From: DAOSEK01 sp035363095
Lineage (GTDB): Archaea; Nanobdellota; Nanobdellia; Woesearchaeales; UBA119
Direction: 5' to 3'
Assembly (NCBI GenBank): GCA_035363095.1
Contig: DAOSEK010000001.1
Location: 1-64,000 of the forward strand
DNA length: 64,000 bases
Shown: positions 39,312-47,907 of the stretch, one piece after another
How the letters are laid out: each line of letters opens with the position of its first letter
Numbering within the stretch: the stretch's first letter is position 1
Translations under genes and position numbers: made by a program
The notes under the pieces: model-generated
Seen by the model: the letters and a program-made list of their open reading frames with translations, nothing else
Database searches by the model: none
Told to the model about the DNA's origin: nothing

Positions 39312-39540
39312 TTTTTTTCAAATCATTTGTACTTTTTTGTAGATAGCTTTTTTAGTAGTTTTGTTATTGTGAAAAATTTGATAGTTATTTTGTATAATCT
39401 ATTTTAATTTAAGACCACTTGTGTTTTTAATTAATTGATTTGTTTTTAAATTTTGTTTTTTTTAAAGAGAATATTAGGGATATTATGACTATTTTGCAAT
39501 GGTTACAAAATATTATTATATGAAAGGTATAATTTTTTGA

Positions 39541-40008
39541 ATGATGGAACAAGGAAGACAGTATAATCAGGTTTCAGGTCAGCCTGCTCAACAGGGTCAA
39601 GATAGGGATTTGTTTAAGAGTCCAGATTCAAAGGTTGCAATTTCACAGTTTTCTAAATATTCTGAAAGGCTTGATGATATTGAGAATAAAACAAGACTTA
39701 TTGAGGATAGACTTAGTGTTTCATCAAAGAAGGTTGAGCTTTTAGAGCAGAACCTTATTAAGCTTGCTAAGGAAACTAATTCAAATTTAAATGAGATAAA
39801 TATTAAGATTAAGGAGATTGATAATTCAATTAAGGAGCTTAATCAAAGATTTTTGCAACTTGCCGGAGAGGCTATTGGTTTTGCTAAAAAAGAGGATGTT
39901 GAAGCGATTAAGAAGTATTTAGAATTTTGGAATCCTGTTGAGTTTGTTACAAGGGAAAGTGTTGATAAGATTTTGAATTCAAGGTTAAAGGGAAAGGATA
40001 TGCGGTGA
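39541..40008 (+). CDS. Coiled-coil protein of unknown function
   Basis: A 155-residue protein with a Gln/Gly-rich N-terminus and a long heptad-type helix at residues 35-110 (IENKTRLIEDRLSVSSKKVEL and onwards). No membrane segment or enzyme motif. It is divergent from the secretion ATPase and 53 bp before another coiled-coil gene. The conserved setting suggests a structural partner of the secretion system (inference). Confidence 0.7.
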   Translation: MMEQGRQYNQVSGQPAQQGQDRDLFKSPDSKVAISQFSKYSERLDDIENKTRLIEDRLSVSSKKVELLEQNLIKLAKETNSNLNEINIKIKEIDNSIKELNQRFLQLAGEAIGFAKKEDVEAIKKYLEFWNPVEFVTRESVDKILNSRLKGKDMR

Positions 40009-40061
40009 AAAAGGTTAAGTTTATATATTTATTTTGTTTGAAAAGGATGGTGGTCTTTTAA

Positions 40062-40721
40062 ATGGAGAATACAGTGCCAGTTGATTTTGTGCTTAAGTTA
40101 AGGAATTTGGGATATTCAAATCAGCAGATAATAGAGGCTTTGCAAGCTCAAGGGTTTAAATCACACCAAATTTATGATGCTTTAAGCCAAGCGGATATGA
40201 ATGATTCTAGGGTAAGAGAGGTGCCTTTTGAGAATGGTAATTTAGATGAAAGCCCAAAACAAGCATCTATTGAGTACCCACAACAACAAGAGACTGGGTA
40301 TGCTAATTATCCCCAAGGACAAGCAGGGCTTGATACGGATATGGTAGATAAAATTCAGCAGATCTCTGAACAGATTATTGAGGAGAGATGGACTGATATT
40401 GTTAATAATATGAGAAAGGTTGCGGAGTGGAAGGAACGAACTGAGGATAGAATTAAGAATGTTGAGTTGAAACTTGGAGTTTTAACAGAGCAGGTGAAAT
40501 CTATTGAGGAATCGGTTCTTGATAGGATGAAACAATATGATACACATGTTGTGCAGTTTTCAAGTGATTTTAAGGCGATGGAGATGGTTTTTAAGGATGT
40601 TATACCAAAATTCACTCAAGGGATTCAAGAACTATCAAGGCTTGTTGATGATTTTAAAGAGAAAGTTAGCCCTAATTCCGTAAAGGGCAAAGCTGATGGA
40701 AATTCTATTGTAAGAAAGTAA
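40062..40721 (+). CDS. Coiled-coil protein with UBA-like N-terminal helix bundle
   Basis: A 219-residue protein. Residues 5-45 (FVLKLRNLGYSNQQIIEALQ and SHQIYDALSQ) resemble a small three-helix UBA-like module. A Gln/Pro-rich linker follows, then a long coiled coil at 95-205. Likely cotranscribed with the preceding coiled-coil gene. Function unknown; possibly part of the adjacent secretion apparatus. Confidence 0.7.
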   Translation: MENTVPVDFVLKLRNLGYSNQQIIEALQAQGFKSHQIYDALSQADMNDSRVREVPFENGNLDESPKQASIEYPQQQETGYANYPQGQAGLDTDMVDKIQQISEQIIEERWTDIVNNMRKVAEWKERTEDRIKNVELKLGVLTEQVKSIEESVLDRMKQYDTHVVQFSSDFKAMEMVFKDVIPKFTQGIQELSRLVDDFKEKVSPNSVKGKADGNSIVRK

Positions 40722-40753
40722 AAAAATATTAAAAATACTTTTACAATGTTCTA

Positions 40754-41719
40754 CTATTTGTTTTGTTTGTGTTCGTATATTTGACTAAGAACATAAGCGG
40801 TGCTAGGCAACATTGCAAAATTGTTTATCAATCTAGGAATAGAATTAAAATCGGCGGAAAGTATGACAGGATGTTCTTTTATACTTTCTAAATTGCCATA
40901 ACATCTTTGAGCGATTTCTTTGAGACTAAGTGGTGTTATAATCTCAACTGATAAAAATGGAATTGTATCTCTATCATCAGTAAAATAAGATGACCCTATG
41001 TTAATTTCATTGGCGTTCAATTTATATTCTTCAACCATTTCAGTGAGTATTATATTTTTAAAATAATCAGTGATATTAAAGTCTTCTTTGTTATGATCTT
41101 TTGGGAATTCAGGGGTTCCTCCTGAAAAAGCAATGCAATCTGCAGAAATACCTAATCCTTTTGCTCTTTTTACTAAACTTATCTTTTCTCCATTCTCTGG
41201 AAGCAACACAAATGCAAATGCAAAATATCTAGCTAAATCATCCAAACACAGATTATAAATAGGTAGTAGCTCTTTTATTGTTTTTCCAATAGGATACTCA
41301 TCGGGCAATAATTCAGCAGGGATTGCCTTGGGTGTTGTTGCCTTGAAATCAAAGTATCCTCCTTTTTTTGTTGTCAACGGTAAACTTACACCGCCAGCGA
41401 CCACCATTATTGAACCATTAAACATTCCTTTTTTTGATAAGGTTTCTTCTAATGCTTCTCGGTAAGGTTTTAAAGGATTGGGAACTTCATATTCGTTATC
41501 AAATACTTCTATTAAAAGCTCTTCAATATTCTTGAACACAGCAATTTTTTTCAGTGTCTCTTCGAGTTTAGAAATATTTAATCCATTAATTGCCCCATCT
41601 ATAGAAGAACACATCTGCGATAGATCATTTGAGGAAATCTCAGGATCCAATGAACATAAATGAAGGGGAGAACTTCCATCACCTAAATCATAATTGAACT
41701 CAATAGTAGTATTTTTCAT
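40754..41719 (-). CDS. Hypothetical protein, 321 residues
   Basis: No family recognised. The chain is soluble in character, with mixed strands and helices, eight cysteines without clear pairing, and the segments SIMVVAGGVSLPLTTKKGG and ADCIAFSGGTPEFPKDHN that look like ordered core. The ATG at 41717-41719 lacks a clear Shine-Dalgarno. It is convergent with the coiled-coil pair, whose stop is 32 bp away. Confidence 0.65.
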   Translation of the reverse strand: MKNTTIEFNYDLGDGSSPLHLCSLDPEISSNDLSQMCSSIDGAINGLNISKLEETLKKIAVFKNIEELLIEVFDNEYEVPNPLKPYREALEETLSKKGMFNGSIMVVAGGVSLPLTTKKGGYFDFKATTPKAIPAELLPDEYPIGKTIKELLPIYNLCLDDLARYFAFAFVLLPENGEKISLVKRAKGLGISADCIAFSGGTPEFPKDHNKEDFNITDYFKNIILTEMVEEYKLNANEINIGSSYFTDDRDTIPFLSVEIITPLSLKEIAQRCYGNLESIKEHPVILSADFNSIPRLINNFAMLPSTAYVLSQIYEHKQNK

Positions 41720-41854
41720 GTTTCGAGATAATATCTGCTTGTTTAATAATTTATAGCTACTTTAGGGTAGAAAATGTTAAAAAGGATTTTTCATTTTAGT
41801 ATTATGTTTTTGATACATGATGTTTAATAGGTTTCTCATACTAAAATTAATATT

Positions 41855-41994
41855 TGATTTCGTGAAATCCAGCATCATTTCGCATACTTTGGTCTGGAGG
41901 CCAAAAGTTTGAATAGACGGATTCACATAACGTTTAACCTCGACTATTCTAAAGATACCTCGCCATTTATGCAAAGGTTTTTCATTTATTGGTG
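41855..41994 (+). repeat. Dispersed hairpin repeat, copy R8 (A-B unit without C and D)
   Basis: GATTTCGTGAAATC, CGCATACTTTGG, loop TCTGGAGG, CCAAAAGTTTGAATAGACGG, then CCTCGACTATTCTAAAGATACC and the A hairpin ending GGTTTTTCATT. A clean basic unit of about 140 bp. The rest of the 41720-42165 gap carries the eS1 promoter region, with TATA-like GATTTATAAA at about 42040 and an inverted repeat ATAAC-GTGT-GTTAT at 42071-42084. Confidence 0.85.
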
Positions 41995-42165
41995 TTTTGA
42001 ATATTTAAATATTTCACCATGCTTAATGCAATAACAAAAAGATTTATAAATTCACCATTAATTCCAAGTGATAACGTGTGTTATTGAGATTAGAATGTTT
42101 ATTTAAACATGATATGTTTTAATTAGAATAGATGATTTAGAGATTATAAAATTAAGGTTTTGAAA

Positions 42166-42858
42166 ATGGCAAAAGTCAGCAATAAGACGATTAGTAAGGT
42201 TGTTAAGAAAAAATGGTTTAAGATTTATGCTCCTCAGATGCTTGGAAATGCTTTTGTTGGAGAAAGTTTTGTGGATAGTCAAGAAAAGCTTTTGGGAAAG
42301 ACTATAACGGCAAATCTTGGAACACTTACTAATAAGTCTAAGAATTCTTATGTTAATGTTAAACTGCTTTGTGATAAGTTGATTGGAAAAGATGGAGCAG
42401 GAACAAATATAATTGATTATAATATGTCTTCCTCAGCAATTAAGAGAATGGTAAGACTTAGAAGAGATAGACTTGATGCTTCTTTTGTTTGTGAAACTAA
42501 AGATAATAAATTTGTAAGGGTTAAATATATGATTATTACTGTTAGTAATGCTTCAACTACTAAAAAGACACTTCTAAGAAATGCAGCAAGGGCTCTTATT
42601 GCTAAATATGTTATGAGTATGCCTTATGAGGATTTTGCTAATAGCGTTATAGGTTTTGGAATGCAAGGAGATATGAGAAAAGCATTATCAAAGATTTATC
42701 CTGTTAAAAGTGTGGATATTAGACAGTTTACTTTGGTTGAGAAAAAGACTTTTACTTTTATAGAGAAAGGAGAAGGCTTTGATATTTCTAAGTTACAAAG
42801 CCAAAAGAAGCCAGTTAAGGAAAAGGAAGAAGAGGATACAACAGGACAGGAGAGCTAA
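42166..42858 (+). CDS. rps3ae: 30S ribosomal protein S3Ae (eS1)
   Basis: A 230-residue archaeal/eukaryotic small-subunit protein. It shows KKWFKIYAPQMLGNAFVGE, LLCDKLIGKDGAGTNIIDY, VRLRRDRLDASF and the closing YPVKSVDIRQFTLVEKK. The acidic tail is short. The ATG at 42166 (MAKVSN) is preferred over the in-frame TTG at 42160. It is adjacent to the radical SAM gene with no gap (stop ends at 42858, next ATG at 42859), so the two are coupled. Confidence 0.95.
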   Translation: MAKVSNKTISKVVKKKWFKIYAPQMLGNAFVGESFVDSQEKLLGKTITANLGTLTNKSKNSYVNVKLLCDKLIGKDGAGTNIIDYNMSSSAIKRMVRLRRDRLDASFVCETKDNKFVRVKYMIITVSNASTTKKTLLRNAARALIAKYVMSMPYEDFANSVIGFGMQGDMRKALSKIYPVKSVDIRQFTLVEKKTFTFIEKGEGFDISKLQSQKKPVKEKEEEDTTGQES

Positions 42859-44058
42859 ATGTCTTGCAAAAAGTTTTTTACAGATATTAAATTTTTTGAT
42901 GACCACTCAGTTTTGATGGATAATTTTTCTTTTCCAGTTTCTAAAGAAGATTTGTTGGATGCCGGCGCAATAGATGTGGGTTTTGATTTTTTGGAGTTTG
43001 AGGATGACACTGCTCTGAATAGTATTCTAAATGTAATTGAGAAAGGGTTATCAAATCTTAAAAGCAATTTTACGAATAAATCCGCAACATATCTTCATAA
43101 GGGACTTAGTATACCATTAATTGGACATGTTGGGTTTGGAATTATTGATAGAGGGACTAATGCAATTGAGCTTAAACCTGTTAGTGGATGCAATTTGAAG
43201 TGTTTGTTTTGCTCAGTTGACCAAGACCTAAGAAGCAGGGATTTTGTTATTGAAGAGGAGTTTTTGATAAGCGAGCTTGAGAAGTTATTAAATCTTAAGA
43301 AAAATAAATGTTATGTGTTTATTAATGCGCATGGCGAACCTTTGTTTTATTCACCACTAAATAGACTATTTAGAGATTTGAAATCCAATAATAAGGTTAA
43401 AGGAATTATACTTATTACTAATGGAAGCGTTTTGTCTAAGAGAAAGATTGATGAGTTTTTTGAATGTGGTCTTAACCAAATAAATATTTCTATACATTCT
43501 CTTGACCAAAAGAAGGCTAGGGTGCTGTCAGGGGTTAGTGGATATGACTTGAATAAGATTTTAGATAATATTATTTATGCACAAAAAAAAGGGATAAGAA
43601 TAGTTGTTGCTCCGGTTGTTTTGTTTAATTCAAAAAGACTTGAGAAAATGAAAATCCCTTTTAATGAATCAGATATGTTTGAAATAGCCAAGTTTTGTAA
43701 GAAGCATAATTTTTTGTTTTCTGCTCAAAATTATTTAAGTTATAAGCTTGGAAAAAGAATTTCTAAGGAAAAAGATTTTGATGAGTTTTATGTTTTTTTG
43801 GATGAGATTAAAGAAAGGTTTGGTAAAGATATTTTTGATTTGGGAATGGAAATAATAAAGGATAATGTACTAAAAAACCCATTTAGAAAGGGCGAGATTG
43901 TGAGATTAAAAAAGGGTTTTACGGGGTTTTTTAATGATGAATCCATTTGTGTTTTAAGAGACCGGCTTGTGAGTGTTGTAGGTTCAAATAATAGAAACGA
44001 ATTTAATGTAAAAATAATTAGAACTAAGGATAATATTATTAAGGCTATCACTTTGTAA
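42859..44058 (+). CDS. Radical SAM protein, archaeal (COG2100-like)
   Basis: A 399-residue radical SAM enzyme with cluster ligands C111-x3-C115-x2-C118 in SGCNLKCLFCSVD, the SAM motif INAHGEPLFY and a GLNQINISIHSLD strand. The C-terminal 60 residues (RKGEIVRLKKGFTGFF onwards) look like a small beta-barrel of TRAM type that could bind RNA. Immediate coupling to the eS1 gene fits a role in tRNA or ribosome modification (inference). It is not HydE or HydG, which have different motifs and domains. Confidence 0.85.
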   Translation: MSCKKFFTDIKFFDDHSVLMDNFSFPVSKEDLLDAGAIDVGFDFLEFEDDTALNSILNVIEKGLSNLKSNFTNKSATYLHKGLSIPLIGHVGFGIIDRGTNAIELKPVSGCNLKCLFCSVDQDLRSRDFVIEEEFLISELEKLLNLKKNKCYVFINAHGEPLFYSPLNRLFRDLKSNNKVKGIILITNGSVLSKRKIDEFFECGLNQINISIHSLDQKKARVLSGVSGYDLNKILDNIIYAQKKGIRIVVAPVVLFNSKRLEKMKIPFNESDMFEIAKFCKKHNFLFSAQNYLSYKLGKRISKEKDFDEFYVFLDEIKERFGKDIFDLGMEIIKDNVLKNPFRKGEIVRLKKGFTGFFNDESICVLRDRLVSVVGSNNRNEFNVKIIRTKDNIIKAITL

Positions 44059-44140
44059 GAGTTTCTAAGGGTATTTTTAGAGTTGATAAAATTTTTTGAG
44101 AATTATTAGAAAAAGAAAAAAAAAGAAAAAAAGGTTATTT

Positions 44141-46312
44141 TTAACCTGTTATTTCTACGTCGCTTAGTTTTGTGCCTTTGACTTTCACTTCTGTCTTGCC
44201 TTCAAATTTCGTTGCATAGGTTGCATATGAACCTAGAACTTTGGTAGCCAAAAGTGTGTCTTGTCCTTCAGCGCCTGCGACAAGCAATTGGTACTTATCA
44301 CCGTTTGTGAAGAGTCTAATCATAGCTTCACCAGGGGTAAATCCATCACCACAGTTGTCTCCACCAACACCTAGTAAGGCAGCAGCTGCACTATTTGCGC
44401 AAGGTCCACCAACTACGATATAGTGGTCATTTTTCACTGCATCAGCTGAAGAGAGGTCACTATCGAGTATTGCTAATCCTACTGGAAGTGGGCTTGCGCC
44501 TACTCTCTTGACAGTTCCTGAAACTGCTTGCTCTCCAACACCAACGGTTAGCTCGTTGCCTGATGAGCTAACGGATTTGCCCGCATAGACTTGGTATCTT
44601 ACTGCGTCTTCTACAATCTCAAATCCTGCTGACTTTCCAGAGTTTGAGTAAGAAGTTACCTTTGTTCCATAGTCTGTCTTTGAACCTACCCTTACTGCAA
44701 TGTCATCTCCATCTAGAACGTTTACGTTGGTCCAACCTGCAGTTTCATCGATTCCTGCTATTATCAGTTCGGTGTATCCTGCAAGCTCTGGCTCAGTAAT
44801 TACTAGATCGCTTCCATCGAATTCTACTGTGTATACCTTATCAGAGTCATCATCTATCCAGAAGTCTGCAGCCTCGCCTGCATCATTCGTGTTGAGATTA
44901 AATGTAGGTAAGTCATCATCTTTCACATTTGTAATCTTGATTAAGTCCCATGTGTCTATGTCAAAGGTAAATGTTCTTCCTGCATACTCTTCTCCAACAT
45001 CCATGTAAACGTTACTTCCTGTCCTTATTTCAAGATTTCCATCACTATTAATTTTTACATCAAAGGTGCCTGTGACTGGACTTGAAAGTTCAGTAAATCC
45101 AAGTTCTAAGTAATCAAGCATACCAAGAGATTGACCTTTGTACAAATACTGGTTGTCATCAAAGATACATTCCCAATCATCCTCATTTTCACCAGGTGCA
45201 TTTACACTGATTTCTATTAGCAATTCAGGTGATGTATAGGTTCCACCAAGCTCTAGTGTATCAAGGCTCCAAATCTCATCAGCATCTAGATAGTCTCCAA
45301 CTGATTTTTCACCACTTGTGAAACTAATCTTACCAAAGTATTCACTTGTGGATGCATCGTAGCTAACTTCATCTACAACTACATCAATTGACATATCATC
45401 ATCGTCATCATATAATACATCTCCATTGGTTCCTTCATCAATTGTAGCTTGGTCTACTTCAACACCATCGTTTAGCAAGGCAACTGTAATTCTTCCTGTA
45501 TCGCTTCCAACATTCTCAGAGATTCTTACAACCTTTAATGTGTATCCTGGATAACCAAAGGCATCTAGCTGTATCTCATCTCCCCTGATAACATATGCAT
45601 CGGAGTTGGTCCTCTTAAGCATCAAATCTTCGCCGGTTAATGAAGTATACTTATCCGATTTTGAAGCTGCACTCACATCTACACCTGTTGCTACTACTTG
45701 ATACTTTACTCCAAACAAATCGATGTTGTATTTGAATTCTTCACTATCACCAGATCTTCTCAAGATTCTATCCACTGCACTTTTTAATTCTGAAGTTTTA
45801 TCTTCATAACTATAGTCAAAAGTGTCTACGCTAATAGCTTCTTGTGGTTCACAATCGGAATCTCCATCTCCAGCAGTTATTTCTATTACTAAATCTTCAG
45901 TAATTTTATCATTTCCAAATCCCTTCATAAATGACCACTCGGAATCCCGGTATCTAAACTTTAGAGATCTGTCCTCTCCTTTCATTGGCATCTCATCAAC
46001 AGTTGTTACTCCATCAGCTTCTAGTTGATCAAAAGCAACTGCGTTTGCAACACTACCTATAGCAGTTTCAATTACAACTTGTCCTTGTCCAGAAGCACCT
46101 GTAAATGATGCTGCTACATTAACAGAACCAACGATATCAATTGCTAAAGCTTTTGAGCCTACAACAATCTTGCCGTTATATCCTGTTGAGCCTGCAAATG
46201 GTGATGGATAATCTCCTAAATCTACAGCCATTGCACTGCCTATTGTTGCGCCAAGCATTAATACGCCTGCACTAAGCGCAACTATCTTCCTCATTACTTT
46301 CATTCCTTTCAT
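44141..46312 (-). CDS. S-layer protein
   Basis: Main surface lattice protein. Residues 8-29 form a signal peptide ending in SAMA, and the mature start VDLGDYPSPFAG is the signature of the archaeal S-layer N-terminal domain, followed by KIVVGSKALAIDIVGSVNVAAS. The middle is a series of Asp/Gly/Thr-rich beta domains. The C-terminus repeats the family block with KVLGSYATYATKFEGK and ends without a membrane anchor. Its codons are more GC-rich than its neighbours', consistent with high expression. GGAGGTG lies 11 bp before the first ATG, and two more in-frame ATGs follow at residues 4 and 7. Confidence 0.9.
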   Translation of the reverse strand: MKGMKVMRKIVALSAGVLMLGATIGSAMAVDLGDYPSPFAGSTGYNGKIVVGSKALAIDIVGSVNVAASFTGASGQGQVVIETAIGSVANAVAFDQLEADGVTTVDEMPMKGEDRSLKFRYRDSEWSFMKGFGNDKITEDLVIEITAGDGDSDCEPQEAISVDTFDYSYEDKTSELKSAVDRILRRSGDSEEFKYNIDLFGVKYQVVATGVDVSAASKSDKYTSLTGEDLMLKRTNSDAYVIRGDEIQLDAFGYPGYTLKVVRISENVGSDTGRITVALLNDGVEVDQATIDEGTNGDVLYDDDDDMSIDVVVDEVSYDASTSEYFGKISFTSGEKSVGDYLDADEIWSLDTLELGGTYTSPELLIEISVNAPGENEDDWECIFDDNQYLYKGQSLGMLDYLELGFTELSSPVTGTFDVKINSDGNLEIRTGSNVYMDVGEEYAGRTFTFDIDTWDLIKITNVKDDDLPTFNLNTNDAGEAADFWIDDDSDKVYTVEFDGSDLVITEPELAGYTELIIAGIDETAGWTNVNVLDGDDIAVRVGSKTDYGTKVTSYSNSGKSAGFEIVEDAVRYQVYAGKSVSSSGNELTVGVGEQAVSGTVKRVGASPLPVGLAILDSDLSSADAVKNDHYIVVGGPCANSAAAALLGVGGDNCGDGFTPGEAMIRLFTNGDKYQLLVAGAEGQDTLLATKVLGSYATYATKFEGKTEVKVKGTKLSDVEITG

Positions 46313-46430
46313 TTAAAAAAACACCTCCGTGTTAAAAAACTCTCTTCTACTTTTGTGCGTTTGGTTTGCTAGAAATCCTTGTCCATCCGGTTGCCCATTG
46401 ATGAACACTAGGTAATAGGATGAAAAAACT

Positions 46431-46445
46431 ACTATATAAATCTTT
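46431..46445 (-). promoter_or_regulatory. S-layer gene promoter
   Basis: Minus-strand GAAAGATTTATATAG gives a strong BRE/TATA. Its distance implies a leader of about 95 nt, much longer than at the leaderless genes here, with GGAGGTG near its end. Leader length could affect mRNA stability. Confidence 0.65.
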
Positions 46446-46631
46446 CTGATTTCTTGACGGAAAAATCTGTTTTTTTATTCACTTGACAGTGGTGTTTACG
46501 TATTTTTGAGAAGATTTGAAGAGTATATTATTGGATTTTTTTATTGGATATTTTCGAATAATTACTTTAGTAATAATATCACTTTAGTAATAATATCCAA
46601 CAAATTTAAAGAATACAAGCAAAAGTTAATA

Positions 46632-46897
46632 TAATCAACAACCTCACCCTAAAGAGCGAGGTATGTTGGTAATATAAAATCATACGCTACGTTCAAGCGA
46701 GGTTGTAGATTTCATGAAATCCAGCATCACTTCGCATACTTTGGTCTTTCAAGCCAAAGTGAGAATAGACGGATTCATCCAAGGATTAACCTCGACTATC
46801 CTAAAGATACCTCGACATTTATGCCGAGGTTTTTCATTACAAAAAAGCGTACCAAGTCCTCGTGTTTAAACACGAGGTATGCTTTTCTATTAATGAA
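46632..46897 (-). repeat. Dispersed hairpin repeat, copy R9: A-B unit inserted between C and D
   Basis: Left part 46632-46710 is module D reversed (ATCAACAACC ... GCGAGGTTGT). The middle 46711-46837 is a complete A-B unit from GATTTCATGAAATC to GGTTTTTCATT. The right part is module C reversed (AAAAAAGCGTACC, stem CCTCGTGTT/AACACGAGG, GGTATGCTTTT). The C stem differs from that of R2 (CCTCATGTT/AACATGAGG) at both paired bases. Nothing else is seen between the S-layer promoter and tRNA-Leu. Confidence 0.87.
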
Positions 46898-46958
46898 AAA
46901 CTAGTATGCAGTACAATTGTTCAGAAAAAGATTGTGTATAAGCTACAATAACAAAATA

Positions 46959-47042
46959 TGTGGGGGCAAGGATTTGAACCCTGGTAGGCACTAAGCCAAC
47001 AGGTCCTAAGCCTGTCCCGTTTGACCGCTCCGGCACCCCCAC
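46959..47042 (-). tRNA. tRNA-Leu (anticodon TAG)
   Basis: Minus-strand acceptor GTGGGGG/CCCCCAC, anticodon stem ACAGG/CCTGT closing CTTAGGA with TAG, a long variable arm (TTGGCTTAGTGCCTAC) typical of class II, and T arm CAGGG/CCTTG. Discriminator A, no intron, no encoded CCA. A TATA-like AAATATTTAAAG lies upstream at about 47066-47078. Confidence 0.96.
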
Positions 47043-47329
47043 TTTGAGAAAAAAGAAAAACTAATACTTTAAATATTTATCTAATTCAAATATGAGTGTT
47101 TAGATTATTATTTGTTTTTTTGGAGAGTTAGTTATCTTTGTGCTAAGGATTTTTTACTGTTGCTTTTAGAGACATACTATGGCAGATTTTTAGTTTTAAT
47201 GAAGAAAAGACATAGGCAATGATATTATATGTCCGAAGATATTTAAATAGTTATTAGATATAGTTGTATTATATTAACGAAATTATTAGGAGAATTAAAT
47301 TGATGAGAAAGTAATAAAGGGTGAAAAGT

Positions 47330-47836
47330 ATGAAGGTAGGAATTATTTCAGATACTCATTCAAACATTGCTTCTATTAAAAAATCATGTAAGATATTTAA
47401 TGAACAGAATATAAATGTAATATTGCACTGTGGTGATATTACATCAGAGGATGCATTAAGGGAGTTTAGAGATTTTAAGTTGTATTTTGTATTTGGAAAT
47501 ATTGATGCTAACAAGGATGAGCTTGAGAGAACATCAAATGAATTGGGCTTTTATTGTCTAAAAGAAGAGGGTGCGATTATTTTGGACAAAAGAAGAATAG
47601 CATTAATACATGGCGATAATAAAAAGAGGCTTTTGGAAATAATTGAACAACAAGAATTTGATATTATTTTGACGGGACACACTCATAAGAAAGAAGCGTA
47701 TTTTTTTGGGAAAACACTTGTAATTAATCCCGGCGCACATAATCCTATAAACACTCTTCGAGAGAATAGAACTATTGCAGTGTTAGATTTGGATAAAGCA
47801 CTAACCGCTGAAAATGTCAGCTTTTTTTCAATATAG
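47330..47836 (+). CDS. YfcE/MJ0936-type metallophosphoesterase
   Basis: A 168-residue calcineurin-like phosphodiesterase binding two metals. All ligands are visible: SDTHSN at residues 7-12, HCGDI, FGNID, IHGD and TGHTHKKE. The substrate in this family ranges over phosphodiesters and nucleotides and cannot be told from sequence. The ATG at 47330 is chosen because GGGTGA lies six bases upstream; the frame opens at a GTG three codons earlier. It is convergent with the RuBisCO gene. Confidence 0.92.
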   Translation: MKVGIISDTHSNIASIKKSCKIFNEQNINVILHCGDITSEDALREFRDFKLYFVFGNIDANKDELERTSNELGFYCLKEEGAIILDKRRIALIHGDNKKRLLEIIEQQEFDIILTGHTHKKEAYFFGKTLVINPGAHNPINTLRENRTIAVLDLDKALTAENVSFFSI

Positions 47837-47907
47837 TAGTCTATTTAGTGGTTGGAGAATGTTTACAAGGAAAAAAATAGGAACAAAAGATAAGAAAAAA
47901 AGAAAGA

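Noticed and set aside
42859..44058. Radical SAM protein as a HydE or HydG hydrogenase maturase
   Set aside because: It lacks the HydG C-terminal cluster motif and the HydE pattern, has a TRAM-like tail, and is coupled to eS1, 11 kb from the hydrogenase.
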